Positions 53,158-61,864 of a DNA stretch of 64,000 nucleotides are shown here, one piece after another. Source of the stretch: Acholeplasmataceae bacterium (GTDB taxonomy: Bacteria; Bacillota_I; Bacilli_A; Acholeplasmatales; Acholeplasmataceae); assembly GCA_030603805.1 (NCBI GenBank), contig JAUVXD010000004.1:1-64000 (forward strand). The letters run 5' to 3'. A program made the position numbers and the translations under genes. The notes under the pieces were generated by a model. It was not told the DNA's origin. It saw only the letters and a list, made by a program, of their open reading frames with translations, and made no database searches. The stretch's first letter is position 1. Every line of letters begins with the position of its first letter.

Positions 53158-54283
53158 AACAGTATTGTCTAACCTTTTTATCCAGATAAGCTTCTTGGAT
53201 AAAACCAGAGCCAAGACAAACATCACCTTGATAAAATGCACACACTTGACCTGGGGTGATGGCTCTAATTTTTTGTGGATAGGAAACTAAAATCGTTGTG
53301 TTGTCAACCCATTTGACAAAAACATCATGATCTTTTTGTCGGTATCTGAATTTTGCAGTCATCTTTCCATCAATCTTAGGACCTCGCCAAATCACATCTG
53401 TTATGAGTGCTTCATCACTATAAAGATGAGGATGATCAAAGTCAGGTTCAACATATAACGTATTTGTTTTTAAGTCTTTACCAACCACATACCAAGCGCC
53501 AAGCTCATCTTTTGAACCACCGATTCCTAAACCTTTACGTTGTCCAATCGTATAATTCATTAAGCCATGATGTTTTTTCATCCATGTGCCATCTAAACGG
53601 CGCATATCCCCTGGTTGAGCAGGTAAATAGTTACTTAAAAACTCATTAAAATGTCTTTCTCCAATAAAGCAAATCCCTGTCGAATCTTTTTTGGTTGCTG
53701 TTGCAAGATTTTGTTCAATTGCAATTTTTCTAACTTCAGATTTCTCTAGATGTCCAATAGGAAACATCACATTTCTTAATTGATCTTCTCTAAGCTGAGA
53801 TAAAAAATAGGTTTGATCTTTATTTTGATCAAGCGCTCTTAAAAGTCTTGGATAGGGTCCACTCAAATCAATTTGAGCGTAGTGCCCCATCGCAATAAAA
53901 TCTGGATTAAATTGCTTAGTATAATCAACGAAGGCTTTAAATTTGATTTCGTTATTGCATAACACATCTGGGTTTGGTGTTCTATTTTTTTGATATTCAC
54001 CTAAAAAATAGGTAAAGACTCGATCCCAATAATCGGCGATAAAATCAACTTTATGTAAAATAATCCCTAAAGTTTGAGCTACTTTAAGGGCATCTTGATA
54101 ATCTTTTTCTTGTTCACAAACCTCATCAAAAACAGTTGGATTGCCTTTTAAATCCTTATTGGTTGCTGAATCCCAATTACGCATAAAAACGGCTTCAACA
54201 TCGTAGCCGTCTTTAAGAAGCAGATACGCAGCAACACTGCTATCCACACCACCACTTAAACCGATAATCACTTTTTGTTTCAT
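53156..54283 (-). CDS. mnmA: tRNA-specific 2-thiouridylase MnmA
   Basis: A 375-residue enzyme that thiolates U34 of tRNAs for Lys, Glu and Gln. The PP-loop SGGVDSS is near residue 10, the catalytic Cys109 in DVLCNNEIKF and Cys205 in STGICFIGE. GMRRLDGTWMKKHHGLMNYTIGQRKGLGIGG is the usual central block. It follows nadE without a gap. A cysteine desulfurase partner is not adjacent. Confidence 0.95.
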   Translation of the reverse strand: MKQKVIIGLSGGVDSSVAAYLLLKDGYDVEAVFMRNWDSATNKDLKGNPTVFDEVCEQEKDYQDALKVAQTLGIILHKVDFIADYWDRVFTYFLGEYQKNRTPNPDVLCNNEIKFKAFVDYTKQFNPDFIAMGHYAQIDLSGPYPRLLRALDQNKDQTYFLSQLREDQLRNVMFPIGHLEKSEVRKIAIEQNLATATKKDSTGICFIGERHFNEFLSNYLPAQPGDMRRLDGTWMKKHHGLMNYTIGQRKGLGIGGSKDELGAWYVVGKDLKTNTLYVEPDFDHPHLYSDEALITDVIWRGPKIDGKMTAKFRYRQKDHDVFVKWVDNTTILVSYPQKIRAITPGQVCAFYQGDVCLGSGFIQEAYLDKKVRQYC

Positions 54284-56146
54284 TTACATCACTTTCTTTT
54301 TAACATCACTTGGCATTCTATATTGTCCTCTTGGAGATAGACTGATGTTTAATATTTTAGGGCCTTCTGGTAAGGTTTGCCGCTTGAATTGTTGGGTATA
54401 AAACCGTTGGAAGAAGCGTTTGATATATGTGTCTACTTCTTCTTTGGATAAATCGAAGGCATAAGGCAGTAACCAACTGATTTTCTTTTCATCTGCACCT
54501 GTTTCTAAGTGATGATACAAAATGAAATCATTGATATCATAACGCCCAATGGATTTTTCGGTATCTTGGTTTTCAAGAAGTTCTGGTGTAATCGGTGCTT
54601 TAAGAATTTTATCTAGGACTACGCCAAGATCTTTATAAGCATGGTGTGCATGGTAGTCAATCAACAGTTGAATCCAGGTTTTTGGAAGTCCAGCATTAAC
54701 AGCATACATACTCATTTGATCCCCATTATAGGTCATCCATCCTAAAGCTATTTCAGATAAATCGCCTGTGCCAAGAACAAATCCACCATGTTTATTGGCT
54801 AAATCCATTAAGATGAGTGTTCTCATGCGTGCTTGTGCATTTTCATAAGTAATATCTTTAAGTTCATGATCAATAGATTTTAAGTGAAGATCCACAGACT
54901 TTGAAATCGGAATTTCAAGCATGGTTACTCCAAGTCCTTCCATAAGTTTGATAGCAGAGGACTTACTACTTTTTGAGGTTGCTTGAGCTGGCATTGTGAC
55001 TGCTATGATATCTTTAGGATTGCGACTCAGTCTGATCATTGCTTGATGACTGACAAGAAGTGCTAATGCAGAATCTAGACCACCTGATACACCAATCACA
55101 ATTTTACTTGAGTTTTCAGGTAGTGATTCGATTCGTTTAATCAGTGCAAATATTTGTAATTGGTTTGCAAGTTCAATATTTTGAATTAAATCTTCTGAAG
55201 GGATAAAAGGCTTTTGAGTTGGTTTCTTCTCAAAAATAAAGGAAGTTGATTCTTCAAACTTGATTGGAATAAACTGATAATCATTTTGAATCATCATGTG
55301 CATATCTCGATATGTAGAATCTTGTCTTTTTTGATAATTGATTGCACTGATATCGACATCGGCAACCAAAACTGATGATTCTAATTGAAAGGATGTATCT
55401 TCTGCAACCAATGACCCTTGAACAGCGATAATTTTTTGAGATGAGAAAACAACTTCACTGCTCGATTCAAAATGTCCTGATGATGTATAAACATAGGCTG
55501 ACATTTGTTTTCTTGAATGATCTAGAACTAAATGTTTTCTTACCGCAAGTTTGCCGACACGTTCAGGTGATGCAGATAGATTAAACATGAGATTAGCACC
55601 TGCTAAACTCATATCGTCAGAAGGACTATAGGCTGCCCATAAATCCTGACAAATTTCAACACCAAACCGAATATTTTGGTCCGCATCTTCAAATATTAAA
55701 TACCCGAAAGGTACTTGCTCACCAAAAAGTTTAATTGAAGTCATTTGAGTCTTATAGCCTGAATGAAACCAACGCTTTTCATAAAACTCATGATAGTTAG
55801 GTAAATAATGCTTGGGCACGACACCAATGATTTTTTTCTCTTTGACAACCACTGCACAATTATAAAGAATACCATACAAATCGAGTGGCATACCAAGAAT
55901 ATAAAACCCAGAATACGTTGTTTCCTGCATTATTTCTAAGAGTGCTTGCTTAGCTTCTTGAATAAACGATTCTTGATAAAAGAGATCACTTGCTGTATAT
56001 CCAGTGACACTGAGTTCGGGAAAAACGATGGCAGATGCCTTCGTTTGATTCAAGATGGATAATATTTCTTTTTTGTTTTGTCCAATGTCCCCAACCACAA
56101 TTTTTGGTGTTGCTGCTGCGACCTTGATGAACCCGTGTTTAACCAT
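54284..56146 (-). CDS. nadE: Glutamine-dependent NAD+ synthetase
   Basis: A 620-residue two-domain enzyme converting nicotinate adenine dinucleotide to NAD. The N-terminal nitrilase-fold glutaminase has E44 (FPELSVTGY), K112 (VPKHYLPNY) and C166 (VEICQDLW). The C-terminal synthetase has the ATP motif VIGVSGGLDSALALLV and GTGDLSEIALGWMTYNGD. It is the glutamine-using long form. The start overlaps nadD by 8 bases, so the last two steps of NAD synthesis are coupled. Confidence 0.95.
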   Translation of the reverse strand: MVKHGFIKVAAATPKIVVGDIGQNKKEILSILNQTKASAIVFPELSVTGYTASDLFYQESFIQEAKQALLEIMQETTYSGFYILGMPLDLYGILYNCAVVVKEKKIIGVVPKHYLPNYHEFYEKRWFHSGYKTQMTSIKLFGEQVPFGYLIFEDADQNIRFGVEICQDLWAAYSPSDDMSLAGANLMFNLSASPERVGKLAVRKHLVLDHSRKQMSAYVYTSSGHFESSSEVVFSSQKIIAVQGSLVAEDTSFQLESSVLVADVDISAINYQKRQDSTYRDMHMMIQNDYQFIPIKFEESTSFIFEKKPTQKPFIPSEDLIQNIELANQLQIFALIKRIESLPENSSKIVIGVSGGLDSALALLVSHQAMIRLSRNPKDIIAVTMPAQATSKSSKSSAIKLMEGLGVTMLEIPISKSVDLHLKSIDHELKDITYENAQARMRTLILMDLANKHGGFVLGTGDLSEIALGWMTYNGDQMSMYAVNAGLPKTWIQLLIDYHAHHAYKDLGVVLDKILKAPITPELLENQDTEKSIGRYDINDFILYHHLETGADEKKISWLLPYAFDLSKEEVDTYIKRFFQRFYTQQFKRQTLPEGPKILNISLSPRGQYRMPSDVKKKVM

Positions 56147-56714
56147 GAGTGTTCTCCTTATAAAGATTATTTTCTAAGATATACTGGTAGACATCGAAAT
56201 GAATCATGTCTTTGTATTTTTCAATATTTGATCGAATTTCAGATGATGAAATATCTTGACTAAAATCGACAAAGATAAAGCGATGTGGGAGGTCTTGATA
56301 AAGTTTTTCAGCATCTTCTATGGTCATGTAGTGGTTTCGATTCATCACGATAAACGGATATGAAGCCAAAAGTTCTTGATAATTAATCCATGTATCTAGC
56401 TGATTTAAGTGATCTGATCCAATCACAAAATGAAGGTGATCATAATGTTGATTAAGTTCTTTTAAACTGGCTAAAGTTCCCTGGTAAGCACGCTTTTTTT
56501 CATGTTCAATAATTTTAACTTGCTCAAAATTTTTAAACATCAAAGAAAGCATTTTAAACCGATGTGAAAATGGAACTAGTGCTGGCTTTTGATAGTCATC
56601 CCCCACAGGAAGTATTAAAACAGTTGCTTCTGGATACTTTTGAAGCAATGTTTGAACAATCGTATAATGGGCGTATGTGGGTGGATTAAATGATCCACCA
56701 AAGACAATATGCAT
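56139..56714 (-). CDS. nadD: Nicotinate-nucleotide adenylyltransferase
   Basis: A 191-residue nucleotidyltransferase forming nicotinate adenine dinucleotide. GGSFNPPTYAHYTIV carries the (H/T)xGH-like motif (here TYAH) and DISSSEIRSNI the C-terminal ISSTxIR-type motif. The usual GGxFDPxHxGH motif is altered to GGSFNPPTYAH, in which the first His of HxGH is Thr. Some NadD proteins share this. First gene of nadD-nadE-mnmA, with a palindrome over its -10. Confidence 0.93.
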   Translation of the reverse strand: MHIVFGGSFNPPTYAHYTIVQTLLQKYPEATVLILPVGDDYQKPALVPFSHRFKMLSLMFKNFEQVKIIEHEKKRAYQGTLASLKELNQHYDHLHFVIGSDHLNQLDTWINYQELLASYPFIVMNRNHYMTIEDAEKLYQDLPHRFIFVDFSQDISSSEIRSNIEKYKDMIHFDVYQYILENNLYKENTHG

Positions 56715-56730
56715 ATGGTCACCACTTATT

Positions 56731-56753
56731 ATTATATCATTTTATAATGATAT
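56731..56753 (-). promoter_or_regulatory. nadD promoter overlapped by a perfect palindrome
   Basis: The minus strand has TGATATAAT, an extended -10 (56731-56736). ATATCATT (56734-56741) and AATGATAT (56746-56753) are exact inverted repeats with a four-base centre, overlapping that -10. The same stretch fits a PerR/Fur-type 7-1-7 box loosely. The regulator could be the Fur-family protein encoded next door or an unseen NAD regulator. Confidence 0.55.
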
Positions 56754-56838
56754 GAAGACTACTCAAGCCAATAAAGTTAATCGATGTGCTTCCGATTTAA
56801 TATATTGACATCAAATCGTGGATAATGAGCGTTTTTCT

Positions 56839-56887
56839 TTGAAACAATTCTAAATATTGCTATAATTACTCTGTATTATGATTATCA
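56839..56887 (+). promoter_or_regulatory. Promoter and Fur/PerR-like box of the Fur-family gene
   Basis: TTGAAA (56839-56844), 16 bases, TATAAT (56861-56866). GTATTATGATTATCA at 56873-56887 covers the expected start point. Its right half is a perfect Fur half-site, and overall 11 of 14 positions fit the Bacillus 7-1-7 pattern. Autoregulation is likely. Confidence 0.6.
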
Positions 56888-56914
56888 ATTCGTTTTCAGG
56901 AAGGAAGCGATCCT

Positions 56915-57337
56915 ATGGATTTAAAAGAACGTTACTATCACAAAATTAGAACAGATAACATGCGTTTAACCAAAAGTAGAAAAGCAATGATCGAAATTCT
57001 TGAAAATCAACATTTGACTTTCAAAGAAATTCAAAAAGCTTTAGCAACGCGTGGTTTTTACAATGTATCCACCATTTATAATAATCTTGAATTTTTAATT
57101 GAGCAAAAAATTGTTGTTGAAATTTACATCAATGATACCAAATATTACGATCTAGCTATGGGTAATCCCATGCATTCAGCAGACAGTCATATTCACATCA
57201 TGAATAAAGACACCAATGAAATTACTGAAGTTAATAATGCAGAGATTTTTCAATACTTGAGCAATCATCCTGCATTTAAACATCTTGAACTCGAATATAT
57301 TCGAATCATCATTTCAGCACACAGCAAGAAAAAGTAA
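56915..57337 (+). CDS. Fur-family regulator without cysteines
   Basis: A 140-residue Fur/PerR-family repressor. The winged helix includes MRLTKSRKAMIEILENQHLTFKEIQKAL and FYNVSTIYNNLEFLIEQKIV. The regulatory metal site is suggested by HSADSHIHI and the late HLELEYIRI. The protein has no cysteine at all, so the structural CxxC zinc sites common in Fur and PerR are absent. The sensed metal or oxidant cannot be told. It has its own promoter with a Fur-like box. Confidence 0.87.
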   Translation: MDLKERYYHKIRTDNMRLTKSRKAMIEILENQHLTFKEIQKALATRGFYNVSTIYNNLEFLIEQKIVVEIYINDTKYYDLAMGNPMHSADSHIHIMNKDTNEITEVNNAEIFQYLSNHPAFKHLELEYIRIIISAHSKKK

Positions 57338-57357
57338 TCCTTAAGATGGATAAAAAT

Positions 57358-57382
57358 GACACTCGAGCGAGTGTCCTTTTTT
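57358..57382. terminator. Bidirectional terminator
   Basis: GACACTCG (57358-57365) and CGAGTGTC (57368-57375), with T-run to the right and AAAAA to the left. It lies between the Fur-family gene and convergent mgsA. Confidence 0.88.
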
Positions 57383-57385
57383 GTT

Positions 57386-57751
57386 TTAAGATTCCAATAT
57401 TGATATAAAAAGTTCTGCTGTTTTGATATTGGTTGCTAGCGGTACCTGATAAACATCCGATAATCTTAGTAACGCACTGACATCTGGTTCATGTGGTTGC
57501 GCTGTGAGTGGATCTCTAAAGAAAAAAATCATATCAATCTTTTTGTTGGCAACCATGGACCCTATTTCTTGATCGCCACCAAGAGGTCCTGATTTTTTGA
57601 GTTTGACAGAAAGTTTTGTTTCTGCGATGACCATAGATCCCGTTGTTCCAGTTGCATAAAGTTCATGCTTTGAAAAAGCCATACGATGCTTCTGGACAAA
57701 ATCGATTAACTCTCTTTTTTTCTTATCATGGGCGATGAGTGCTATTTTCAT
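57386..57751 (-). CDS. mgsA: Methylglyoxal synthase
   Basis: A 121-residue enzyme turning dihydroxyacetone phosphate into methylglyoxal and phosphate. [40 protein letters not shown] with the catalytic Asp region, and [22 protein letters not shown] are all canonical. It would relieve phosphosugar stress when glycerol or galactose catabolism overproduces triose phosphate. It overlaps rsmH by 4 bases. Confidence 0.95.
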   Translation of the reverse strand: MKIALIAHDKKKRELIDFVQKHRMAFSKHELYATGTTGSMVIAETKLSVKLKKSGPLGGDQEIGSMVANKKIDMIFFFRDPLTAQPHEPDVSALLRLSDVYQVPLATNIKTAELFISILES

Positions 57752-58650
57752 ACATCTTTCCTTTTTAAAGCTCTCAATTTAGCAGAGCGACTTCGACTAT
57801 TTCTTTCCATTTCAAGTTCAGTTGGATAAACTGGCTTTTTGGTAATGACCTCAAATTTTGTATTCATTGTGGGTAGAATGGGTAAATTTTTTGGAATATC
57901 TAACGTAGATTCATCTTTGAAAAAATGTTTAACGATGCGATCTTCAAGAGAATGAAATGTAATGATAACCAGTCTTCCATTAGGATTGAGTAAGTCAACC
58001 GCATCCTTTAAAACATCTTCTAATACTGTAAGCTCATCATTGACAGCAATTCTTAATGCTTGAAAGACACGTTTTGAACTATGACCTTTTTCTTTGTAGT
58101 TAACGGAGTCACATATCTTAACCAAATCCATCGTTGTTTTCAGTGGCCTTTTTTCGATGATTCGATGCGCAATTTTGTAGGCGTTTTTTTCTTCACCATA
58201 AACATAAAAAATACGTGCAAGTTCATCGAGCTCAAATGTATTTAATATCAGTTCAGCAGTCAAAGGTTGACTTTGATCCATGCGCATATCTAAACTGGTC
58301 TCTTTGAGATAGGTGAAGCCTCGACTGACATCATCAATTTGAAAAGATGACAGTCCTAAATCGAGTAATAAACCGTCGATTTTGTGAATACCTAAATCGT
58401 TTAATCGTTGTTTTAAATATCTGAAATTGCTTTTGATAATTAAGTAATTGGAAAAACCTTTGAGCACGTCTTTTGCATAGTTGATTGCAAAATCATCTTG
58501 GTCAAAAGCATATAAAAATCCTGTTGTTAGTGATTCTAAAATACGCAAACTATGTCCTGCACCTCCTAAGGTGCCGTCGACATAAATGCCATCTGGTTTT
58601 ATATTTAAATACTCAATCGCTTCTTCCTTTAATACCGTTTCATGTTTCAT
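57748..58650 (-). CDS. rsmH: 16S rRNA (cytosine-1402 N4) methyltransferase
   Basis: A 300-residue RsmH (MraW). [25 protein letters not shown] with the SAM-binding loop, [22 protein letters not shown], and the C-terminal [13 protein letters not shown] and [12 protein letters not shown] are diagnostic. I chose the ATG at 58650, with AAGGTGAC upstream. In walled bacteria it opens the dcw cluster. Here mgsA follows and no mraZ, ftsL or pbp gene is near, which fits loss of peptidoglycan synthesis. Confidence 0.95.
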   Translation of the reverse strand: MKHETVLKEEAIEYLNIKPDGIYVDGTLGGAGHSLRILESLTTGFLYAFDQDDFAINYAKDVLKGFSNYLIIKSNFRYLKQRLNDLGIHKIDGLLLDLGLSSFQIDDVSRGFTYLKETSLDMRMDQSQPLTAELILNTFELDELARIFYVYGEEKNAYKIAHRIIEKRPLKTTMDLVKICDSVNYKEKGHSSKRVFQALRIAVNDELTVLEDVLKDAVDLLNPNGRLVIITFHSLEDRIVKHFFKDESTLDIPKNLPILPTMNTKFEVITKKPVYPTELEMERNSRSRSAKLRALKRKDV

Positions 58651-58711
58651 AGTGTCACCTTGATTTCTTAGTATAACTATAACAAATAATTGGTCATATT
58701 TCAATGAACCA

Positions 58712-58736
58712 AAGAAAAAGGTGCCTTTGGGCACCC
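58712..58736 (-). terminator. Terminator of the yceD-rpmF operon
   Basis: GGTGCC (58720-58725) and GGCACC (58730-58735) with a four-base loop, followed on the minus strand by TTTTTCTTT. Confidence 0.87.
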
Positions 58737-58740
58737 TTCC

Positions 58741-58932
58741 TTAATCCTTCTTGGATTCTTTTTTGGTTAAAACTTGTTGTCCTTTGTAATAACCACTGTT
58801 TGGTGTAACTCTGTGTGGTAACGTGAATTCACCAGTTTGTGGGCAAACAACTAATGCTGGAGCAGTTAATTTGAAGTGTGTTCTTCTCTTTCTCTTAGCA
58901 GTTTTACCCGTTCTACGAAATGGAACAGCCAT
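58741..58932 (-). CDS. rpmF: 50S ribosomal protein L32, zinc-free form
   Basis: A 63-residue L32: [22 protein letters not shown], then the ribbon region [24 protein letters not shown]. Only C30 remains of the four zinc cysteines, so this is a zinc-independent (C-minus) version. It follows the yceD-family gene, the common order in Firmicutes. Confidence 0.95.
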   Translation of the reverse strand: MAVPFRRTGKTAKRKRRTHFKLTAPALVVCPQTGEFTLPHRVTPNSGYYKGQQVLTKKESKKD

Positions 58933-58943
58933 CTGTTCACCTC

Positions 58944-59375
58944 CTATGTTTTAAAGGTCTTATCTAAATCAGCAAATGCAGGATGTGGACTTCTCTCTTT
59001 CTCGAAAGTGGTTTGATCGGCATCTGGATGATAGATGGTATAAGGTTTTTCAGATACAATGTATCCGAAGATGATGTCAGAAATTTCAATGGGGTCGCTT
59101 AATGGAAAGTCAGCATCCTCGCCCTCTCCAAACACGATATAAGCATCGAATGTTAGATGGTAGGGGACTGGTTTCAATGTTTTCGAGCACGCAAGATCCA
59201 TCGTGACATCAACAGTTAAATCAAGGTTAAGTTCGCCTTGATTGAAAATAACATCTCCTTTGACTTTTGCAGGTCCTATGGATAAGATATCCACAACAGA
59301 ACCTATTTTTTGATGATAGTCGAAGGTATATTCAATTGAGGTTTTCTCTTTAAGTTCATGCAAGAAAATGTTCAT
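58944..59375 (-). CDS. YceD/DUF177 family protein
   Basis: A 143-residue acidic protein of the YceD (DUF177) family, almost always found before rpmF. The Cys in [25 protein letters not shown] is the conserved one. The C-terminus DPHPAFADL-like ([14 protein letters not shown]) is also typical. In other bacteria and plastids the family is linked to 23S rRNA maturation. The ATG at 59375 has GAGGTGA upstream; the longer open frame reaching 59558 overlaps the next gene and has no such site. Confidence 0.9.
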   Translation of the reverse strand: MNIFLHELKEKTSIEYTFDYHQKIGSVVDILSIGPAKVKGDVIFNQGELNLDLTVDVTMDLACSKTLKPVPYHLTFDAYIVFGEGEDADFPLSDPIEISDIIFGYIVSEKPYTIYHPDADQTTFEKERSPHPAFADLDKTFKT

Positions 59376-59440
59376 AAAAATCACCTCAACGAAGGTATTA
59401 TACATAATAAAATCATAATTGTCAATGACTTCGATACATT

Positions 59441-59463
59441 TTAAAAAACCCCTTTTCGGGGTC
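59441..59463 (-). terminator. Terminator of the lysine-rich protein gene
   Basis: ACCCC (59448-59452) and GGGGT (59458-59462), followed on the minus strand by TTTTT. Confidence 0.8.
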
Positions 59464-60198
59464 TTAGATCTTACGACTTGATCTGACTTTCTTCTTAATG
59501 GTATCGAGTACTTTTTGTTCAGTTGGTGTGAGTAGACCATGTAGGTCATAATCATCATGGATACGATGATTTCTCAAATGGAATGGTGTAATCGTACCAT
59601 CAGAGAGGCCGATTTCCAAATCAAGAGTGATGTATTTAGGATGGTCATTATTATCATATTTGAGGGATGTTTCCATATGGACAACATCGAAATAGCTGAA
59701 CTCGCCAGCAACATCAAATCCGATATGACCATTGCGGTGATCAACATTGGCTTGGTGATAATAAAGTGTGTCTTCTCCAAAGAATAATGCTGTGACTAAA
59801 GCTTGGTCGTATAAAAGTGTGTGTGTGCCATCTGCTTTCTTATCTAAGCGATAGGTAACACGTCCATTTTTTTCAAATGCGTCAGGTACAGTAATCAAGA
59901 TCAGTGCATCATAGTCAGCTTCAGATATACTTGAAAGTTCATGAGCACGCGAAACGACTTTGTCATAATCTTCTTGAAGCATTTCATCGTAGTTATCTTG
60001 ATGTCTTCCAGAGAATTTTTTGAAATATTTCGAAGTCCATTTGAGACGGTTTTTTTCTTTCTTTTCAGCACTAACTTGTTTTACTTTTTTGACTTTAGGT
60101 GCTTTTTCTTTGGTCTTTTTACCCGCTTTTTCAGCTTCAGGTGCTTCTACTAGAAGTTCTAGATCTTCAGACGTTTTCTTTTGCTTTTTCTCTTTCAT
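59464..60198 (-). CDS. Unknown lysine-rich cytoplasmic protein
   Basis: I do not recognise this 244-residue protein. Residues 1-55 are very lysine- and glutamate-rich and probably unstructured, with alternating basic and acidic blocks. The remainder is a compact-looking alpha/beta domain with FEKNGRVTYRLDKK and FGEDTLYYHQANVDHRNGHIGFDVAGEFSYFDVVHMETSL. The latter part resembles PH-like beta sheets. No signal or membrane segment. The ATG at 60198 has GGTGG upstream. Confidence 0.75.
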   Translation of the reverse strand: MKEKKQKKTSEDLELLVEAPEAEKAGKKTKEKAPKVKKVKQVSAEKKEKNRLKWTSKYFKKFSGRHQDNYDEMLQEDYDKVVSRAHELSSISEADYDALILITVPDAFEKNGRVTYRLDKKADGTHTLLYDQALVTALFFGEDTLYYHQANVDHRNGHIGFDVAGEFSYFDVVHMETSLKYDNNDHPKYITLDLEIGLSDGTITPFHLRNHRIHDDYDLHGLLTPTEQKVLDTIKKKVRSSRKI

Positions 60199-60306
60199 AC
60201 CAATACCACCTTTCACTCTTTATTCTATTTTAACAAATAATTAAAAATAGTGTCAAATTTTCAATCATTATTGATTGTTTATCCAGTAAATCTTGTTTTA
60301 TTGCTA

Positions 60307-61296
60307 TTATTCTCCAATAATACCCTCAAAAAGTAAACTCATAAAGGCATCGTTTTGTGCATCTAGGATGTAATTTGAAATATCTAGTTTTGATAGCACA
60401 TTTTGGATACTCACTTTATCATAGGGAAGATCTTTAAATGTTTGTTCAAAAGGCGTAAGATTTTGTTTATCAAAGAAATCACCTTGAATGGCTAGATTTT
60501 TGATGATGCCTTCTTCGAGATCAAGTTTGATTTCAAAAAGTCCTCCTGGAATTCGCTTTTTAAGTATTTTTGTATACGCTGGTTGTTTTTTATAGATCCA
60601 TTCTTTTGTTTCATATTTCTTCGCCATTTCTTTGACGATTTGTACCTCTTGATCACTTAAAATGTAGGTTTGATTGGTGAGTACATTTTCAAAATGTTTA
60701 ATGAGTTGTTCTTGTGTAAGACCCTTTAAATAAGGTTTAAGATTTGTAACGCGGGAACGGACAGAATCAATACCTTTAGAAACTAACTTTTCATCACTTG
60801 GTGTAATCGCACGAACCATCGTCTCAAGATCACAATCATATAAAAATGTACCATGCATCAGCATGCCATGTTTGTTTTGTAAAAATGCATTACCTGAAAT
60901 TTTCTTACCTTCAAATAAAAGATCATTTCTTCCAGAAAATTCAATATTGATATCTAGCAATTTCATCGCATCAATAATCTTAGAAAGATAAGTTTTAAAG
61001 GTGAATTCTTTATTGGTTCTCTTTGTAACAATCGAAAACATGGTGTTTCGATGATCCGCATAGACACAACCGCCACCTGTGGGTCTTCTGTAAACATCAA
61101 TCTGATGCTCTTTTAAAAATTCTAAATTGACCTCATTTTCAATGACTTGATTTTTCCCAATGACAACGCCATGAATCTCCCATGTAAAAAAGTAGGTTTC
61201 ATCATCTTTAAGGAGATGTGTCAGTACGTATTCTTCTAAAGCAAAATAGAAAAAGGGTTTTAGATTACCTTCATTGTGATGTCTAATTAATATCAT
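60307..61296 (-). CDS. lplA: Lipoate-protein ligase A
   Basis: A 329-residue ligase attaching lipoate to E2 or GcvH proteins. The catalytic domain has YRRPTGGGCVYAD, FSGRNDLLFEGKKISGNAF with the active-site Lys and MLMHGTFLYDCDLETM. The accessory C-terminal domain of the large LplA form is present (about residues 250-329). It would scavenge lipoate for a pyruvate dehydrogenase. It has its own extended -10 promoter. Confidence 0.95.
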   Translation of the reverse strand: MILIRHHNEGNLKPFFYFALEEYVLTHLLKDDETYFFTWEIHGVVIGKNQVIENEVNLEFLKEHQIDVYRRPTGGGCVYADHRNTMFSIVTKRTNKEFTFKTYLSKIIDAMKLLDINIEFSGRNDLLFEGKKISGNAFLQNKHGMLMHGTFLYDCDLETMVRAITPSDEKLVSKGIDSVRSRVTNLKPYLKGLTQEQLIKHFENVLTNQTYILSDQEVQIVKEMAKKYETKEWIYKKQPAYTKILKKRIPGGLFEIKLDLEEGIIKNLAIQGDFFDKQNLTPFEQTFKDLPYDKVSIQNVLSKLDISNYILDAQNDAFMSLLFEGIIGE

Positions 61297-61325
61297 CTTT
61301 GAACCTCCAATAGATATCCGCTATT

Positions 61326-61334
61326 ATTATAACA
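61326..61334 (-). promoter_or_regulatory. Extended -10 promoter of lplA
   Basis: On the minus strand TGTTATAAT (TATAAT at 61326-61331) lies 30 bases before the lplA ATG. Confidence 0.6.
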
Positions 61335-61418
61335 CGCATCATATAAGATTTCTAAAAAGACACCTTTGTAAAATGATTTGTTTTTCAATGCAGTTGAAAG
61401 GTTTTATCGATGAACAGG

Positions 61419-61427
61419 TGATATAAT
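61419..61427 (+). promoter_or_regulatory. Extended -10 promoter of the DUF2177/DUF1295 operon
   Basis: TGATATAAT, with TG at 61419-61420 and TATAAT at 61422-61427, just before the AAAGGAG ribosome site. The short distance implies a leader of about 15 bases. Confidence 0.6.
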
Positions 61428-61449
61428 CATAAGCAAAGGAGTGATGTGT

Positions 61450-61851
61450 ATGTTGGTCTTTTTAAAGCTTTATGCGATTGCTTTTGTCTTCTTTTTTGCC
61501 ATTGATCTTTTATGGCTTGGTATTGTAGCAAAAGACATTTATCAACGATATATCGGTCATTTATTGAAACCTGATGTCAACTGGGTTGCTGCGATTTTGT
61601 TTTATCTCTTATTTATTGGTGGTTTAGTCTTCTTCGTTTTAATGCCTGCAGAAAGTTCAGGATCCTGGGTTAAAGCACTTTATCTTGGTGCACTCTTTGG
61701 CTTTATTACTTATGCAACCTATGATTTAACCAATCTAGCGACACTCAAAGATTGGCCGATTCAAATAACCATTATTGATCTCATTTGGGGTACTTTTTTA
61801 GGCGCTTCAGTTTCAACATTAAGTTATTTCACATACCAATGGATCTTTTAG
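61450..61851 (+). CDS. DUF2177 family membrane protein
   Basis: A 133-residue protein with four helices. [25 protein letters not shown] is the DUF2177 hallmark, followed by [21 protein letters not shown] and DLIWGTFLG. The ATG at 61450 is chosen because AAAGGAG is eight bases upstream; ATG and GTG codons at 61444 and 61441 are too close to it. Function unknown; the family often accompanies DUF1295 and fatty-acid-modifying genes. Confidence 0.85.
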   Translation: MLVFLKLYAIAFVFFFAIDLLWLGIVAKDIYQRYIGHLLKPDVNWVAAILFYLLFIGGLVFFVLMPAESSGSWVKALYLGALFGFITYATYDLTNLATLKDWPIQITIIDLIWGTFLGASVSTLSYFTYQWIF

Positions 61852-61864
61852 AAAGCATGAGGTT

